Source: UBA8524 sp964215915 (GTDB lineage Bacteria > Bacteroidota > Bacteroidia > UBA8524). From it: a stretch of 64,000 nucleotides of DNA. The notes beneath the pieces are model-generated. The model saw only the letters and a list, made by a program, of their open reading frames with translations. It did not search any database and was not told where the DNA came from. Numbering within the stretch: the stretch's first letter is position 1; the number at the start of each line of letters is the position of its first letter. The DNA lies in contig CAXPEB010000039.1 in NCBI GenBank assembly GCA_964215915.1, forward strand, positions 1 through 64,000, read 5' to 3'. Positions 7,560-16,153 of this stretch are shown piece by piece. Made by a program: the position numbers and the translations under genes.

Positions 7560-9245
7560 TCATGCGATCTTTTCTTCCACCTGCTTCAACAGGCCGGGCA
7601 CCGTTTCTTCCGTTTTCCGGCTGATCTCCTCCGCTTCCTTCAACAGGCTCTCTATTGCCGAACGGTCTTTGAGCCCTGCGGCATTCACTTTCACATTCAG
7701 CCAGGCTCCCGCTACGGCAGTTCGGATACACAGGGCACCCACACCCGCATCCGTCACGGAATTCGGGTTTCCTTTTTCAATCATAGCCTCAATCATGGGC
7801 AATGCCGAATAGGCGGTTTTCATTACCTCAAAAGGCACTTCGCAGGCATAAACCGTAGCCGCTTTGATAGCTGCTGAACGTGCTGCCTTTTCTTCGTCGG
7901 TTCCCTTGGGAAGAGCAAAGCTTTCCATGATCCGGTTAAAAGCCCGGGTGTCTTCGTCAACCAATGCAAGGAGTTTTTTCAGTATGGATTGCCCATGGGT
8001 AGCTTGTTCCGAGAAATAATCAGTCTGTTCCTCCCAGCCCCGCTTGGCGGCGGAAAGGTTAGCAACCATAGTCCCCAATGCCGTGCCCAGTGCGGCGGCA
8101 TATGCGGAAACGGAGCCGCCGCCAGGTGCCGGACTTTCCGATGCCGTTTCATAGGCCAGTGCTTTGGCCGTCATGGAGATCAGCTTTTCATCCGCCGCAT
8201 CCCGCAATTGGTATTCGATGATCTTTTTATTCGGGTCAAACGGAGCCAGCTCATCAAGCCCCAATGATTTTACCGCAATGTGGATCAGTTCTTCCTCACT
8301 TACTCCCAGGGAACGTCCCTGCTTTTTCAGGAAGTATTCTCCGGCATCGATCATGGCTTTAAGCGGAATCAGCCCGACCAATTCGGAACCGGTAACCCGC
8401 ATGCCCCGCTCAAGTGCCGATTCACACACCGCTTCAAACGCCTGATGCACCGAGGTAATAGAAGCATCTGTCAGGTTCATGGATATCTGAGCGATTCCGT
8501 ATTCTTCGATGTACCAGCCAATCGCTTTGGTAGCTTTCAGTTTGCCGGGTATTCTTACCATTTCCCCATCTTCATCCAATACCGCTTCTCCCAATACGGG
8601 GTGCCCGATACGTTTTACCCTGCCGGCTTCCCGCACGTCAAAAGCGACGGCATTAGCCAAACGGGTGGATTTGGTGTTCAGGTTAACATTATAGGCAATG
8701 AGAAAATCGCGTGCGCCGATTGCCGTGGCGCCACTCCGGGCCGGGAACTCTGCCGGACCGAAATCGGGAGCCCATTGCGCTTCTCTGATTTTCTTAAAAA
8801 ACCCTTCGTATTCACCGGCACGTATCACCGAAAGATTGCTGCGCTCTTTCCTTACCTGGGCTTTTTCATACAGGTATACCGGAATGGATAGCTCTTCTCC
8901 TACCCTTTGTGCCAGCTTTTTTGCCCATTCGGCTGTTTCTTCCATACTGATCCCGGAAACAGGAATGAGCGGACATACGTCAGTAGCTCCCATCCTGGGG
9001 TGTTCGCCCTGGTGCTTGCTCATATCGATCAGTTCCGAAGCCTTACGGATGGCGCGGAACGCCGCCTCAATCACATTCGCCGGTTCGCCTACCAGGGTCA
9101 CTACGGTACGGTTGGTTGCTTTCCCTGGGTCCACGTCCAGAAGTTTTACCCCTTCTACCTGTTCAATTTCTCCGGTGATTTGCCGGATGATGCCCAGGTC
9201 ACGTCCTTCGCTGAAATTCGGAACACACTCGATAATCTGTTTCAT
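7560..9245 (-). CDS. ftcD: Fused glutamate formimidoyltransferase / formimidoyl-THF cyclodeaminase
   Basis: Transfers the formimino group of formiminoglutamate to tetrahydrofolate and then releases ammonia to give 5,10-methenyl-THF, at the end of histidine degradation. The first 330 or so residues are formiminotransferase: KQIIECVPNFSEGRD at the N-terminus and HQGEHPRMGATDVCP near residue 80. The last 190 are cyclodeaminase, with PAPGGGSVSAYAAALG. The frame extends to 9365, but the family N-terminus begins at the ATG at 9245, giving 561 residues. No hutH, hutU or hutI lies nearby. It is separated from gldN2 by a strong terminator. Confidence 0.93.
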   Translation of the reverse strand: MKQIIECVPNFSEGRDLGIIRQITGEIEQVEGVKLLDVDPGKATNRTVVTLVGEPANVIEAAFRAIRKASELIDMSKHQGEHPRMGATDVCPLIPVSGISMEETAEWAKKLAQRVGEELSIPVYLYEKAQVRKERSNLSVIRAGEYEGFFKKIREAQWAPDFGPAEFPARSGATAIGARDFLIAYNVNLNTKSTRLANAVAFDVREAGRVKRIGHPVLGEAVLDEDGEMVRIPGKLKATKAIGWYIEEYGIAQISMNLTDASITSVHQAFEAVCESALERGMRVTGSELVGLIPLKAMIDAGEYFLKKQGRSLGVSEEELIHIAVKSLGLDELAPFDPNKKIIEYQLRDAADEKLISMTAKALAYETASESPAPGGGSVSAYAAALGTALGTMVANLSAAKRGWEEQTDYFSEQATHGQSILKKLLALVDEDTRAFNRIMESFALPKGTDEEKAARSAAIKAATVYACEVPFEVMKTAYSALPMIEAMIEKGNPNSVTDAGVGALCIRTAVAGAWLNVKVNAAGLKDRSAIESLLKEAEEISRKTEETVPGLLKQVEEKIA

Positions 9246-9285
9246 GTGGATTTTTTTGGCAAAAATGACCCGCGTTGTCGGCAAA

Positions 9286-9315
9286 AACAAAAAAGCCGGG
9301 AAATAAATTCCCGGC
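9286..9315 (-). terminator. Rho-independent terminator after gldM2-gldN2
   Basis: The inverted repeat GCCGGGAA / TTCCCGGC (8 bp, 5-base loop) is followed in the leftward direction by a U-tract of about nine bases with one interruption. It lies 30 bases beyond the gldN2 stop codon and ends that transcript before ftcD. Confidence 0.85.
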
Positions 9316-9345
9316 CTTCCACTCACCGAATCACCACAGATCACA

Positions 9346-10278
9346 CTAATATTCCCACAGGTCATGTTCCGTTATAAAAAGTTCATTCTGAACTTCTTCT
9401 GCTTTCAGCAAGGCTCCAAGTCCGTTATCCTCGTATTCCGGATAATAGCGTATGTCGTAATCAAAAACGTTAGGTTCCTTGACGATATAAGAATCGAAGA
9501 GGCGGGCCTGGAAAAAATGATCCATTGATATGCGGGACGCCATATTCCGGTTGAAGACTTCCGCATTGATGAAATAGGGACGGATGTCTTCGTACTTGAA
9601 CCAGAAAAGCGGTTGCTCTGCCAACTCCACCTGTCCATTGGCTATGGTGGGGGTATACATCATGGACAAGGCCACAATACGCGGATACATGCGCGAATGC
9701 TTTTTGTCAAACACCCAGTCTTCCATCATCCGCAACTTGTTCAATGACTCTCTAGGCGGGGGCGTATAGATTACCTGCTCCCCCACGACTTCTCCGGTTT
9801 CGTAATCGATGCTGTCAATCACCTGGCGGATCATGAGTTTTGCGAGCAGCTCTTTGTCCGTCATTTCCGTTTTAAAGTCTCTGTCGCTGTATATCTTCGG
9901 TCCGTCGGGCATAAGAGCCAGCTTCAGCATCAGGTCAAATACGCTGAGTTTGGGGTATCTCAGCAGGATATTCATTTTTTGTCGGGTATCGATAATTCGT
10001 TCGTAGCGCTGCATCCAGGCCACATCTGCCTCACGCAGGTATGGATATTGCCAACCGGTCTGATTTTTAATCCGAACCTTAGGATATTCCGGAACGTCTT
10101 CGATGTTATCGGAATAAGGATCAAATTCACTGAGCCATCCGGTAACCTGCGGGTCTTGCTCAACGGTTACGGCTGTTTTTGTGTAAGACGGCTCGTCTGC
10201 GTAGTAGGGATCCCCCTGCGATTGTGCCCGGGTCTGAACAAGGCTCAGCACCATCAGGCAGGTGATTATCTTTTTCAT
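9346..10278 (-). CDS. gldN: Second GldN/PorN paralog (T9SS periplasmic ring)
   Basis: Paralog of the GldN at 12967. GldN and GldK form a large periplasmic ring of the type IX secretion system. The 310 residues start with a signal peptide (cleavage near TRAQS, residues 17-21). The family core PYPYLREADVAW-like segment, IDTRQK and MMEDWVFDKKHS are all present. The last 20 residues (LKAEEVQNELFITEHDLWEY) differ from the first copy at one position only, which implies strong selection. It has about 30 extra residues, mostly in the variable N-terminal part. It is 2 bases after gldM2, so the pair is co-transcribed. F. johnsoniae also has a GldN paralog, GldO, but there without a second GldM. Confidence 0.92.
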   Translation of the reverse strand: MKKIITCLMVLSLVQTRAQSQGDPYYADEPSYTKTAVTVEQDPQVTGWLSEFDPYSDNIEDVPEYPKVRIKNQTGWQYPYLREADVAWMQRYERIIDTRQKMNILLRYPKLSVFDLMLKLALMPDGPKIYSDRDFKTEMTDKELLAKLMIRQVIDSIDYETGEVVGEQVIYTPPPRESLNKLRMMEDWVFDKKHSRMYPRIVALSMMYTPTIANGQVELAEQPLFWFKYEDIRPYFINAEVFNRNMASRISMDHFFQARLFDSYIVKEPNVFDYDIRYYPEYEDNGLGALLKAEEVQNELFITEHDLWEY

Positions 10279-10280
10279 AC

Positions 10281-11795
10281 TTAGCGGGTATTGATGATCA
10301 TGTTATAAATCCGAGAATCGTTTTTGATCCGGACGTTGTCAAATATTACGGTGGAACCCGGTGTCATACGCTGCAAAGCGGATTTCACCTCATTACTCAG
10401 CACTGCACCGGTACCACGAATCGCATTACTCAATCCGTTTCTGGGATCCACGATGCGCATTTCGTAGGAAGCTATTTCATACTGAAGGCCCCGGATATAT
10501 TGATCGGTTCTGGCCACCAGCCGACTTTGTGCCTGCAGAGCTGCCTTGGAGTACTTTTGTCCCTGTTGCAGCCCCCCGAAATAAAGCTCCGCCTTGGGCA
10601 AAGTCAGGACTTTGAATTCCTCTTCGGCCATCTTCTTCCAATTGCCGAAATCATCTTTGATAAGCACCTTGATCCGTATGGTTCCACTTTGGTTGACTTT
10701 GGCGGTATAGCTACTTCCGCTACCGCGTATGAGTTGCCCATTGGAAATTTCGGCTCTGACATTTCCGGGAGCTACGCCGGGGACGGTTATTGTTAACGGA
10801 TTGTCATACCGGGTATAGAGCACTTTGGTATTGTCCGCTGAAATACTGGCTCCTCCCTGGAATACGGTATAGTCCGTTTTAAAGGGATATTTCCGCAGGG
10901 AATCTGACTCGCGCACCCAGATCTCACCTTCAATGCTATGGTTACCATTGGCGTTAGCCGGAATCCGGTATGTAAACTTTCCGTTTTCTTCTGCCACCTT
11001 TTGCCCATTGATATAGATCTCATGCGCCTGTCGGGTAGAAAATGCCGTCAGAAAAATATCAGCTTCAAACATATCCCCTCTCATGAGGTAATTGGCTTTG
11101 GGAACTATTGCAGCTTCAATCCGGTCAACCGGAACGGTTGTATTCCCAATATGTGAAAACAGGGTATAGAGGATATCGTGGTTGGTGTTCTTGCAGTCGT
11201 TCTGCACCTTGGTTAGCATGGCCACCACAGCGGCAAGCGGAGAATGTTCAAAGTGGAAAGATTCCCAGGTTTGAGCGCCCTGGTTTTGTGCCATCAGGTC
11301 ACTTAGAACCTTGCCTTTATCTTCAGGGGGCAGGAGCGCCAGTAGCTTCTCACGGGTTTCATTGACCTTGTTTCGGAGTTCCTCTCCCTTTTTCTGATTG
11401 ATGAGGAAGTCGGCGTGGCGTTCAATATCGTCTCTGCCTACCAGCTCAGCCAGGCCTGATTCTGCTTCGGTGTCTCTACCACCCGTTTGCTGAATCAGCA
11501 CATTCTTCATATTCTCCACATACTGGATGAATTCGTTGGAGATACGTTCCGCTTCTTTGGCCTTCAGGTAATACGGTTTGGTAATGTCCGGCTGAGTTCG
11601 CATCTGGCGATTGAAAGCCTGGAGGATTTCTTCCTTTTTGAGGTTGATGTTCTGCCCTGTTTTCTCCATGCTTTGTTCCATCAGGAAAAAAGCCCGGAGG
11701 ATTTCTGCCGACACATTAAGGGCCAGCATAGCCGTAAGGATGAGGTACATGACGTTGATCATCCTTTGGCGGTTTGAGATTTTTGCTACGCTCAT
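10281..11795 (-). CDS. gldM: Second GldM/PorM paralog (T9SS motor stator-shaft protein)
   Basis: Paralog of the GldM at 13815. GldM crosses the inner membrane once and spans the periplasm from GldL to the GldK/GldN ring, transmitting proton-driven motion. The 504 residues start with the family signature (RQRMINVMYLILTAMLALNV, residues 9-28), a single transmembrane helix. Long helical and beta-rich periplasmic domains follow, as in copy 1 (518 residues). The match is clearest in the membrane helix and in HFEHSPLAAVVAMLTKVQND. It is first in a two-gene unit; the leader between the cargo terminator and the ATG must hold its promoter. No second gldK or gldL accompanies it. Confidence 0.93.
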   Translation of the reverse strand: MSVAKISNRQRMINVMYLILTAMLALNVSAEILRAFFLMEQSMEKTGQNINLKKEEILQAFNRQMRTQPDITKPYYLKAKEAERISNEFIQYVENMKNVLIQQTGGRDTEAESGLAELVGRDDIERHADFLINQKKGEELRNKVNETREKLLALLPPEDKGKVLSDLMAQNQGAQTWESFHFEHSPLAAVVAMLTKVQNDCKNTNHDILYTLFSHIGNTTVPVDRIEAAIVPKANYLMRGDMFEADIFLTAFSTRQAHEIYINGQKVAEENGKFTYRIPANANGNHSIEGEIWVRESDSLRKYPFKTDYTVFQGGASISADNTKVLYTRYDNPLTITVPGVAPGNVRAEISNGQLIRGSGSSYTAKVNQSGTIRIKVLIKDDFGNWKKMAEEEFKVLTLPKAELYFGGLQQGQKYSKAALQAQSRLVARTDQYIRGLQYEIASYEMRIVDPRNGLSNAIRGTGAVLSNEVKSALQRMTPGSTVIFDNVRIKNDSRIYNMIINTR

Positions 11796-11892
11796 AATAC
11801 AAGTAAGGGTTGGTCAGGTAGCAAATCATAGCATAGGCAGCAAGTTTAGAACTGATAGTGGAATAACGCTTTCGACCTATGGCATATTGCGT

Positions 11893-11928
11893 AAAAGAAA
11901 AAGCCCCGATGCGCATGCATCAGGGCTT
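11893..11928 (-). terminator. Terminator after the T9SS cargo gene
   Basis: A 12-bp stem with one mismatch (AAGCCCCGATGC / GCATCAGGGCTT, 4-base loop) is followed leftward by a U-rich tract (TTTCTTTTAC). It lies 21 bases after the cargo stop and separates that gene from gldM2. Confidence 0.82.
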
Positions 11929-11949
11929 TCTATTGCTTTATTAATCGTG

Positions 11950-12897
11950 TTACTCCGTTTTATTAACAATAAATGACTTAGAGCACCCATTAAACTGAAT
12001 TACAACATGATATGTTCCTGTAGGCCAGGAACTGGATTCAACATAATAAGTCTCTCCAACCACTCCTGTTTCATCAAGGTAAATCTGGCTTGTACCTGCA
12101 TTAACAACGGTAATGTTGCCCATGTATCCCGGATAATTCGTTACGGTAATATCGAAATACGTGAAAAATGGGTTCGGTGATATTTGCACTTGATAATCAC
12201 AAACACTAATCGGCTCATATGCTAAGGTATCCAATACTGTATCTATACCTACCAAGCATTTGGTTATCAACTTGTAATAAGCATAATCAGAATACAAAAC
12301 ATCCAAATCATCGTAGGTATAAGAGCCAGTATAGCCTGAATTGTTTACCGTGAATGCATGAACTGTACTCCAAAGAACATTATCCGTGCTCCTTATTAAT
12401 TCAACAGAGATCAGGTTGTTCTCCGTTCCAGACAAGTATGACAGTTTTCTTTTAGTGGGCTCTGATGTTGATGACAAACCATACACTAGATCGTCCATAT
12501 TATATTGCTCCGCAGCCTCTCCTTCTCCTACGGTTACGAGTCCACCGGTATAAGGCATATCGCAATAATGTTGGAACGCAGCAGTGAACTGATGCGCAGT
12601 GCACCCACCAGGAGTTACACATGTTAATGTGCCTCTTTTTTCCACTCCATAAAGGCAGCCTCCATTTGCAGCAACAGCATCATTCTTACAACAAACAACA
12701 CCTTGCGATTCCCCATATTGCATATAGGGTATAAAGTTTACAGACTCCTCATCATTAACCCATTGCAAGTTCGATGTAGTGTTAAGACATACCTCCTCAG
12801 AATTCGTGCAGTTATCGGACATGAGGTATTCCGATTCTCCGGCCAGCACTCTCGATACAGAGAATACAACCAGCGTAACAATAAATAGCTTTTTCAT
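11950..12897 (-). CDS. Cys-rich secreted protein with a T9SS type A-like sorting domain
   Basis: The 315 residues begin with a signal peptide (cleavage near LAGES, residue 20). Residues 20-130 form an unrecognised domain with about nine Cys, including adjacent CC and CTAHQF. Residues about 150-215 resemble the module that often precedes T9SS sorting domains (ERS-like VELIRSTDNVLW, TYDDLD, YYKLI). The C-terminus has VQISPNPF, then PTGTYHVVI and ends in FIVNK, as in type A domains. It is predicted to leave the cell through the T9SS and may be disulphide-bonded. The gene is visibly A+T-richer than its neighbours and is bounded by two hairpin terminators inside the T9SS locus, which suggests insertion. 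Function unknown. Confidence 0.8.
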   Translation of the reverse strand: MKKLFIVTLVVFSVSRVLAGESEYLMSDNCTNSEEVCLNTTSNLQWVNDEESVNFIPYMQYGESQGVVCCKNDAVAANGGCLYGVEKRGTLTCVTPGGCTAHQFTAAFQHYCDMPYTGGLVTVGEGEAAEQYNMDDLVYGLSSTSEPTKRKLSYLSGTENNLISVELIRSTDNVLWSTVHAFTVNNSGYTGSYTYDDLDVLYSDYAYYKLITKCLVGIDTVLDTLAYEPISVCDYQVQISPNPFFTYFDITVTNYPGYMGNITVVNAGTSQIYLDETGVVGETYYVESSSWPTGTYHVVIQFNGCSKSFIVNKTE

Positions 12898-12910
12898 GCT
12901 TAAAAATAAA

Positions 12911-12943
12911 AAAAAGTCACTAGTATATACCTAGTGACTTTTT
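12911..12943. terminator. Hairpin between gldN and the cargo gene
   Basis: A 13-bp perfect inverted repeat (AAAAAGTCACTAG / CTAGTGACTTTTT, 7-base loop) has U-tracts in both directions. It lies 23 bases after the gldN stop and 13 bases before the cargo ATG, so it should end the porP-gldKLMN transcript. The whole gap is only 69 bases, so the cargo may be expressed by read-through or by a promoter not visible here. Confidence 0.8.
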
Positions 12944-12966
12944 CAACATTTTATAGTTACAAACAA

Positions 12967-13812
12967 CTAGTACTCCCAAAGATCGTGCTCGGTAATGAAG
13001 AGCTCGTTCTGGATTTCTTCCGCCTTTAACAGCAGTGCCAATCCATCATTTTCAAACTCTTCAAAATCTCGCAGACGGTAATCGAACTCGTTCGATTCTT
13101 TGAAAATATAGCTGGCAAACATGCGCTTTTCCCACCAGTGGTCGTAAGAGATACGGGATGCATCATTCTTACGGTTGAATATCTCCCAGTTGATCATCGC
13201 ATTCCTGAGTTCGGGGTAGTATACCCACAGCATCGGTTGCTCAGGAAGAGGTACCCCACCGAAGATCGGTTGATACATCGGTGCAATGGCAATAATCCTG
13301 GCAAAGAATACGGAATGTTTTTTATCAAAGATCCAGTCCTCCATGATCATAAACTTCTCAATCTTCATCGGATCGAAAGGGGTAATGATCACGGTATCGA
13401 TCAGATCATAGGGATCATCCGGGTTGGCAGGGTTGATCACCTGTTGGTTTTCACGGATCACCCCGAGATCCAGCACCTCTTCCGGCGTAAAAATAGACAC
13501 CAGGGAGTCGTTGCGGTAAGGGGTGAGCACTCCGTCAAGTACCGCTTTGTACATCATATTACCGAAATGGCTTTTCGGCCATTTCATGACATAGTTCTGC
13601 TTCTGACGGGTATCCACCACTCTCCAGATTCTTTTCTGGTAGGAAACGTCAGCTTCCCGCAGGTAGGGATACGGAACTACTTTACGCTGTTTTACGGCAG
13701 CTTTTTCGTAGGTCCAGTCTTCGTAAACGGTGGCATCGTAATCCGGCTGCGCATAGGCTGCTGCACCCAGCAATACCAACATAAACAAACATGTGATCTT
13801 CAGTGCTTTCAT
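12967..13812 (-). CDS. gldN: GldN/PorN, T9SS periplasmic ring protein
   Basis: Essential T9SS component that pairs with lipoprotein GldK in the periplasmic ring below the outer membrane. The 281 residues have a signal peptide (cleavage near AYAQP, residue 22), then the family core: PYPYLREADVSYQKRIWRVV, DTRQKQN and IMEDWIFDKKHS. The C-terminus EEIQNELFITEHDLWEY is nearly identical to copy 2. It lies 2 bases after gldM. This copy completes the canonical porP-K-L-M-N order and is probably the primary GldN. Confidence 0.95.
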   Translation of the reverse strand: MKALKITCLFMLVLLGAAAYAQPDYDATVYEDWTYEKAAVKQRKVVPYPYLREADVSYQKRIWRVVDTRQKQNYVMKWPKSHFGNMMYKAVLDGVLTPYRNDSLVSIFTPEEVLDLGVIRENQQVINPANPDDPYDLIDTVIITPFDPMKIEKFMIMEDWIFDKKHSVFFARIIAIAPMYQPIFGGVPLPEQPMLWVYYPELRNAMINWEIFNRKNDASRISYDHWWEKRMFASYIFKESNEFDYRLRDFEEFENDGLALLLKAEEIQNELFITEHDLWEY

Positions 13813-13814
13813 AT

Positions 13815-15371
13815 CTATCTAACGCTTATTACGAGCGGAGACAGGTTACGTTTTCCGTCAGGGCCGGTAGCTTCGATGTTATCGATGATAATCCGGTCTC
13901 CGGAACGCAGTCTGCTCATGATGCTCTTTGCCTGAGGAGGTAATATAGTACCGGCACCCGGTACGATTACGGCGTCTCCTTTTCTCGGTGAGTACACAAA
14001 GATGTAACGGTTGATGGTGTATTTCACCCCTTCGTAGGCAAACCCTTCACCCAGTGTTCCGTATACACCCGGCTGTGCATTGATGGCACCGGCTGAGTGC
14101 GATCCGCTCTCCAAGGTACCGAGGCGTGCTTCGGGCTTAGGAATGGAACGTACACGGAAAGGAGCGGTATAGGTTTTTGTTTTACCGTTTTCAGTAACGG
14201 AAGCTACGATCTTACAATCGCCGCGTTTGGATACCTTAGCTACATAGCGGCCGCCACCTTTCGGGATCAGGGATCCCTGGCTGATAGAGGCTTTTACGGA
14301 GTTCGGGTTGGCTCCTGGTACGGCAATAGTGATCGGGTTTTCCAGACCGATGTACAGCACGTTCATTTTATCGGCAGAGATAGAAGCCTCGCCTTTGAAC
14401 ACGTTGTACGTGGACTCAAACGGATATTGTTTGGTACCGTCTGACTGTGCAACCTCAATAAATCCTTTAACGGTATACTCGCCGGGAGAACCTGTTGAGG
14501 CTTCGTATTTGGCTACACCGTTTTCGGTTTCTACTTCCTTACCGTTTACCACTACCTTGTTAGCCTGCTTGGAATCGTAGGCAGTAAGGATGATATCGGC
14601 TTTGAACGGCTCGCCTGCGGATACCGCAGATTTCTCAGGGATAAATTTCGCCACGAGCATGTCGAAGGAAACATCTTCGGCTGTGATACCGCGGAACAAT
14701 TCCGTAAGAATCTCAGCTTCGGTGTTTTTCGCGTCGTTCTGAATTTTAGTGAGCAGAGTTACCACAGCTGCCTGCGGAGAATGCTCGAACAATTCCGACT
14801 GCCAGGTGATAGGTCCTTCCGGATCTTCGGCACGAAGGTCAGTTTGCTCGTTGATACGTGCTTTAGCTGCTTCGAGGGCTTTGTTACCTGTAAGAAGTTT
14901 GAGAAGTGCGTCACGGGTGTTGTTCACTTTATCTTTCAGCTCAATCCCTTTTTGCGGACCTTCCGGCGCGATCATAATGTACGCGTGAGTTTCGATGTCA
15001 GTTCTGTGTTTCAGCTGACCATCCTCTTCACGTATTTCCGTTTTTTCGATTTTGCCGTCGTTGGTGATGATTTGTTGTTTGAGATCTTCCACCCAGGCTA
15101 CGAAGTCCTTGGTGATCTTATCTGCCTCCTGGGCTTTGTCGTAAAACGGTTTGGTCTTTTCGGGCTGGTTTTTCATCTGCTTCTGGAATGCACGCATGAT
15201 GTCGTCATTCTTGGCTTGGATGTTTGTGCCCGCTTTTACCATGCTTTCCTCCACGAGATAGAAAGCTTTCAGGATCTCAGCAGAGACGTTCAACGCGAGC
15301 ATCGCCGTTAACACGAGATACATCATGTTGATCATCTTCTGACGTGGTGAGATTTTACCTCCTCCTGCCAT
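13815..15371 (-). CDS. gldM: GldM/PorM, T9SS motor protein
   Basis: Inner-membrane anchored protein that forms the T9SS rotary motor with GldL and reaches through the periplasm to the GldK/GldN ring. The 518 residues start with the signature ISPRQKMINMMYLVLTAMLA, containing the only membrane helix (about 13-35). A helical bundle (about 36-225) comes next, then Ig-like periplasmic domains with GEPFKADIILTAYDS and GEASISADKMNVLYIG. The gap to gldL is 47 bases and to gldN 2 bases. Confidence 0.96.
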   Translation of the reverse strand: MAGGGKISPRQKMINMMYLVLTAMLALNVSAEILKAFYLVEESMVKAGTNIQAKNDDIMRAFQKQMKNQPEKTKPFYDKAQEADKITKDFVAWVEDLKQQIITNDGKIEKTEIREEDGQLKHRTDIETHAYIMIAPEGPQKGIELKDKVNNTRDALLKLLTGNKALEAAKARINEQTDLRAEDPEGPITWQSELFEHSPQAAVVTLLTKIQNDAKNTEAEILTELFRGITAEDVSFDMLVAKFIPEKSAVSAGEPFKADIILTAYDSKQANKVVVNGKEVETENGVAKYEASTGSPGEYTVKGFIEVAQSDGTKQYPFESTYNVFKGEASISADKMNVLYIGLENPITIAVPGANPNSVKASISQGSLIPKGGGRYVAKVSKRGDCKIVASVTENGKTKTYTAPFRVRSIPKPEARLGTLESGSHSAGAINAQPGVYGTLGEGFAYEGVKYTINRYIFVYSPRKGDAVIVPGAGTILPPQAKSIMSRLRSGDRIIIDNIEATGPDGKRNLSPLVISVR

Positions 15372-15418
15372 TGTTAATTCCTTTCTTTTTTACAGTTAAA
15401 TGAAATTCACAAAAGCTA

Positions 15419-16069
15419 TTAGGCGTTTCTGCTTCCACCCATTGCGGAAAGCATGTTGCCATAAATGGAGTTCAGGCTGGCAATATTGGATGAAAGTTTC
15501 TTCATCTCTGTATTGATAGTCTCAACCTGAGTTTGGTACTCCTTAGTTCCTTCTGAGATAGCTGCCAGAGAGTTCATAGCATCCATAGCTTTCGAAGTAG
15601 CACCGGAAACGCCTTCCATGCTTTTGGAAGCTTTCTGTACGTTGTCGGTGTATTCCGAAGTTGCTACAGACGCACTTGACAGATCTGACATCTTGCCAAC
15701 ATTGTCGCTCAGACTTCTCAAACCACTGCCGAGGCTACTGATGAGTTCAGGACCCACTTTAGCTTCTTCCAGCATTTTATCGAGTTGCTGAGATACGGAA
15801 CCTTTGTTTTTGTCTGCTTTTTTCTCGTTCGGTTCCATTCCGGCCAATTCCGGATAAACGAGCGTCCAGTCCACCTCTTGGTGAATCGGTTCGAAAGCGG
15901 AGATACAGAAGATCACCGCCTCAGTACCCATACCAATAATGAGCATTTCGTTTGCTCCTTTCCAGTGCATGATCTTGAACAATGCACCTACGATAACTAC
16001 AGCAGCACCAAGTCCGTAGGCCATGGACATGATCTTCTTGCCTGATTTGCTTTCAAAAAAGTTTGCCAT
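15419..16069 (-). CDS. gldL: GldL/PorL, T9SS motor protein
   Basis: Inner-membrane protein whose pentamer surrounds the GldM helices and converts proton motive force into motion. The 216 residues have two transmembrane helices (about 15-35 and 42-60) and a long cytoplasmic, helix-rich tail. Glu50 and Glu60 in and after helix 2 (IIGMGTEAVIFCISAFEP) correspond to the conserved membrane glutamates studied in F. johnsoniae GldL, so the motor looks functional. It is the only GldL in the window, although two GldM copies exist. Confidence 0.95.
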   Translation of the reverse strand: MANFFESKSGKKIMSMAYGLGAAVVIVGALFKIMHWKGANEMLIIGMGTEAVIFCISAFEPIHQEVDWTLVYPELAGMEPNEKKADKNKGSVSQQLDKMLEEAKVGPELISSLGSGLRSLSDNVGKMSDLSSASVATSEYTDNVQKASKSMEGVSGATSKAMDAMNSLAAISEGTKEYQTQVETINTEMKKLSSNIASLNSIYGNMLSAMGGSRNA

Positions 16070-16153
16070 GTTAAGTGATAAATTTTGGTTTAGTAAAAAT
16101 GTAAAATATAGCGTGTTGAATTAATTCCGAAAGAAAAAATAAGGAACGTGGGC

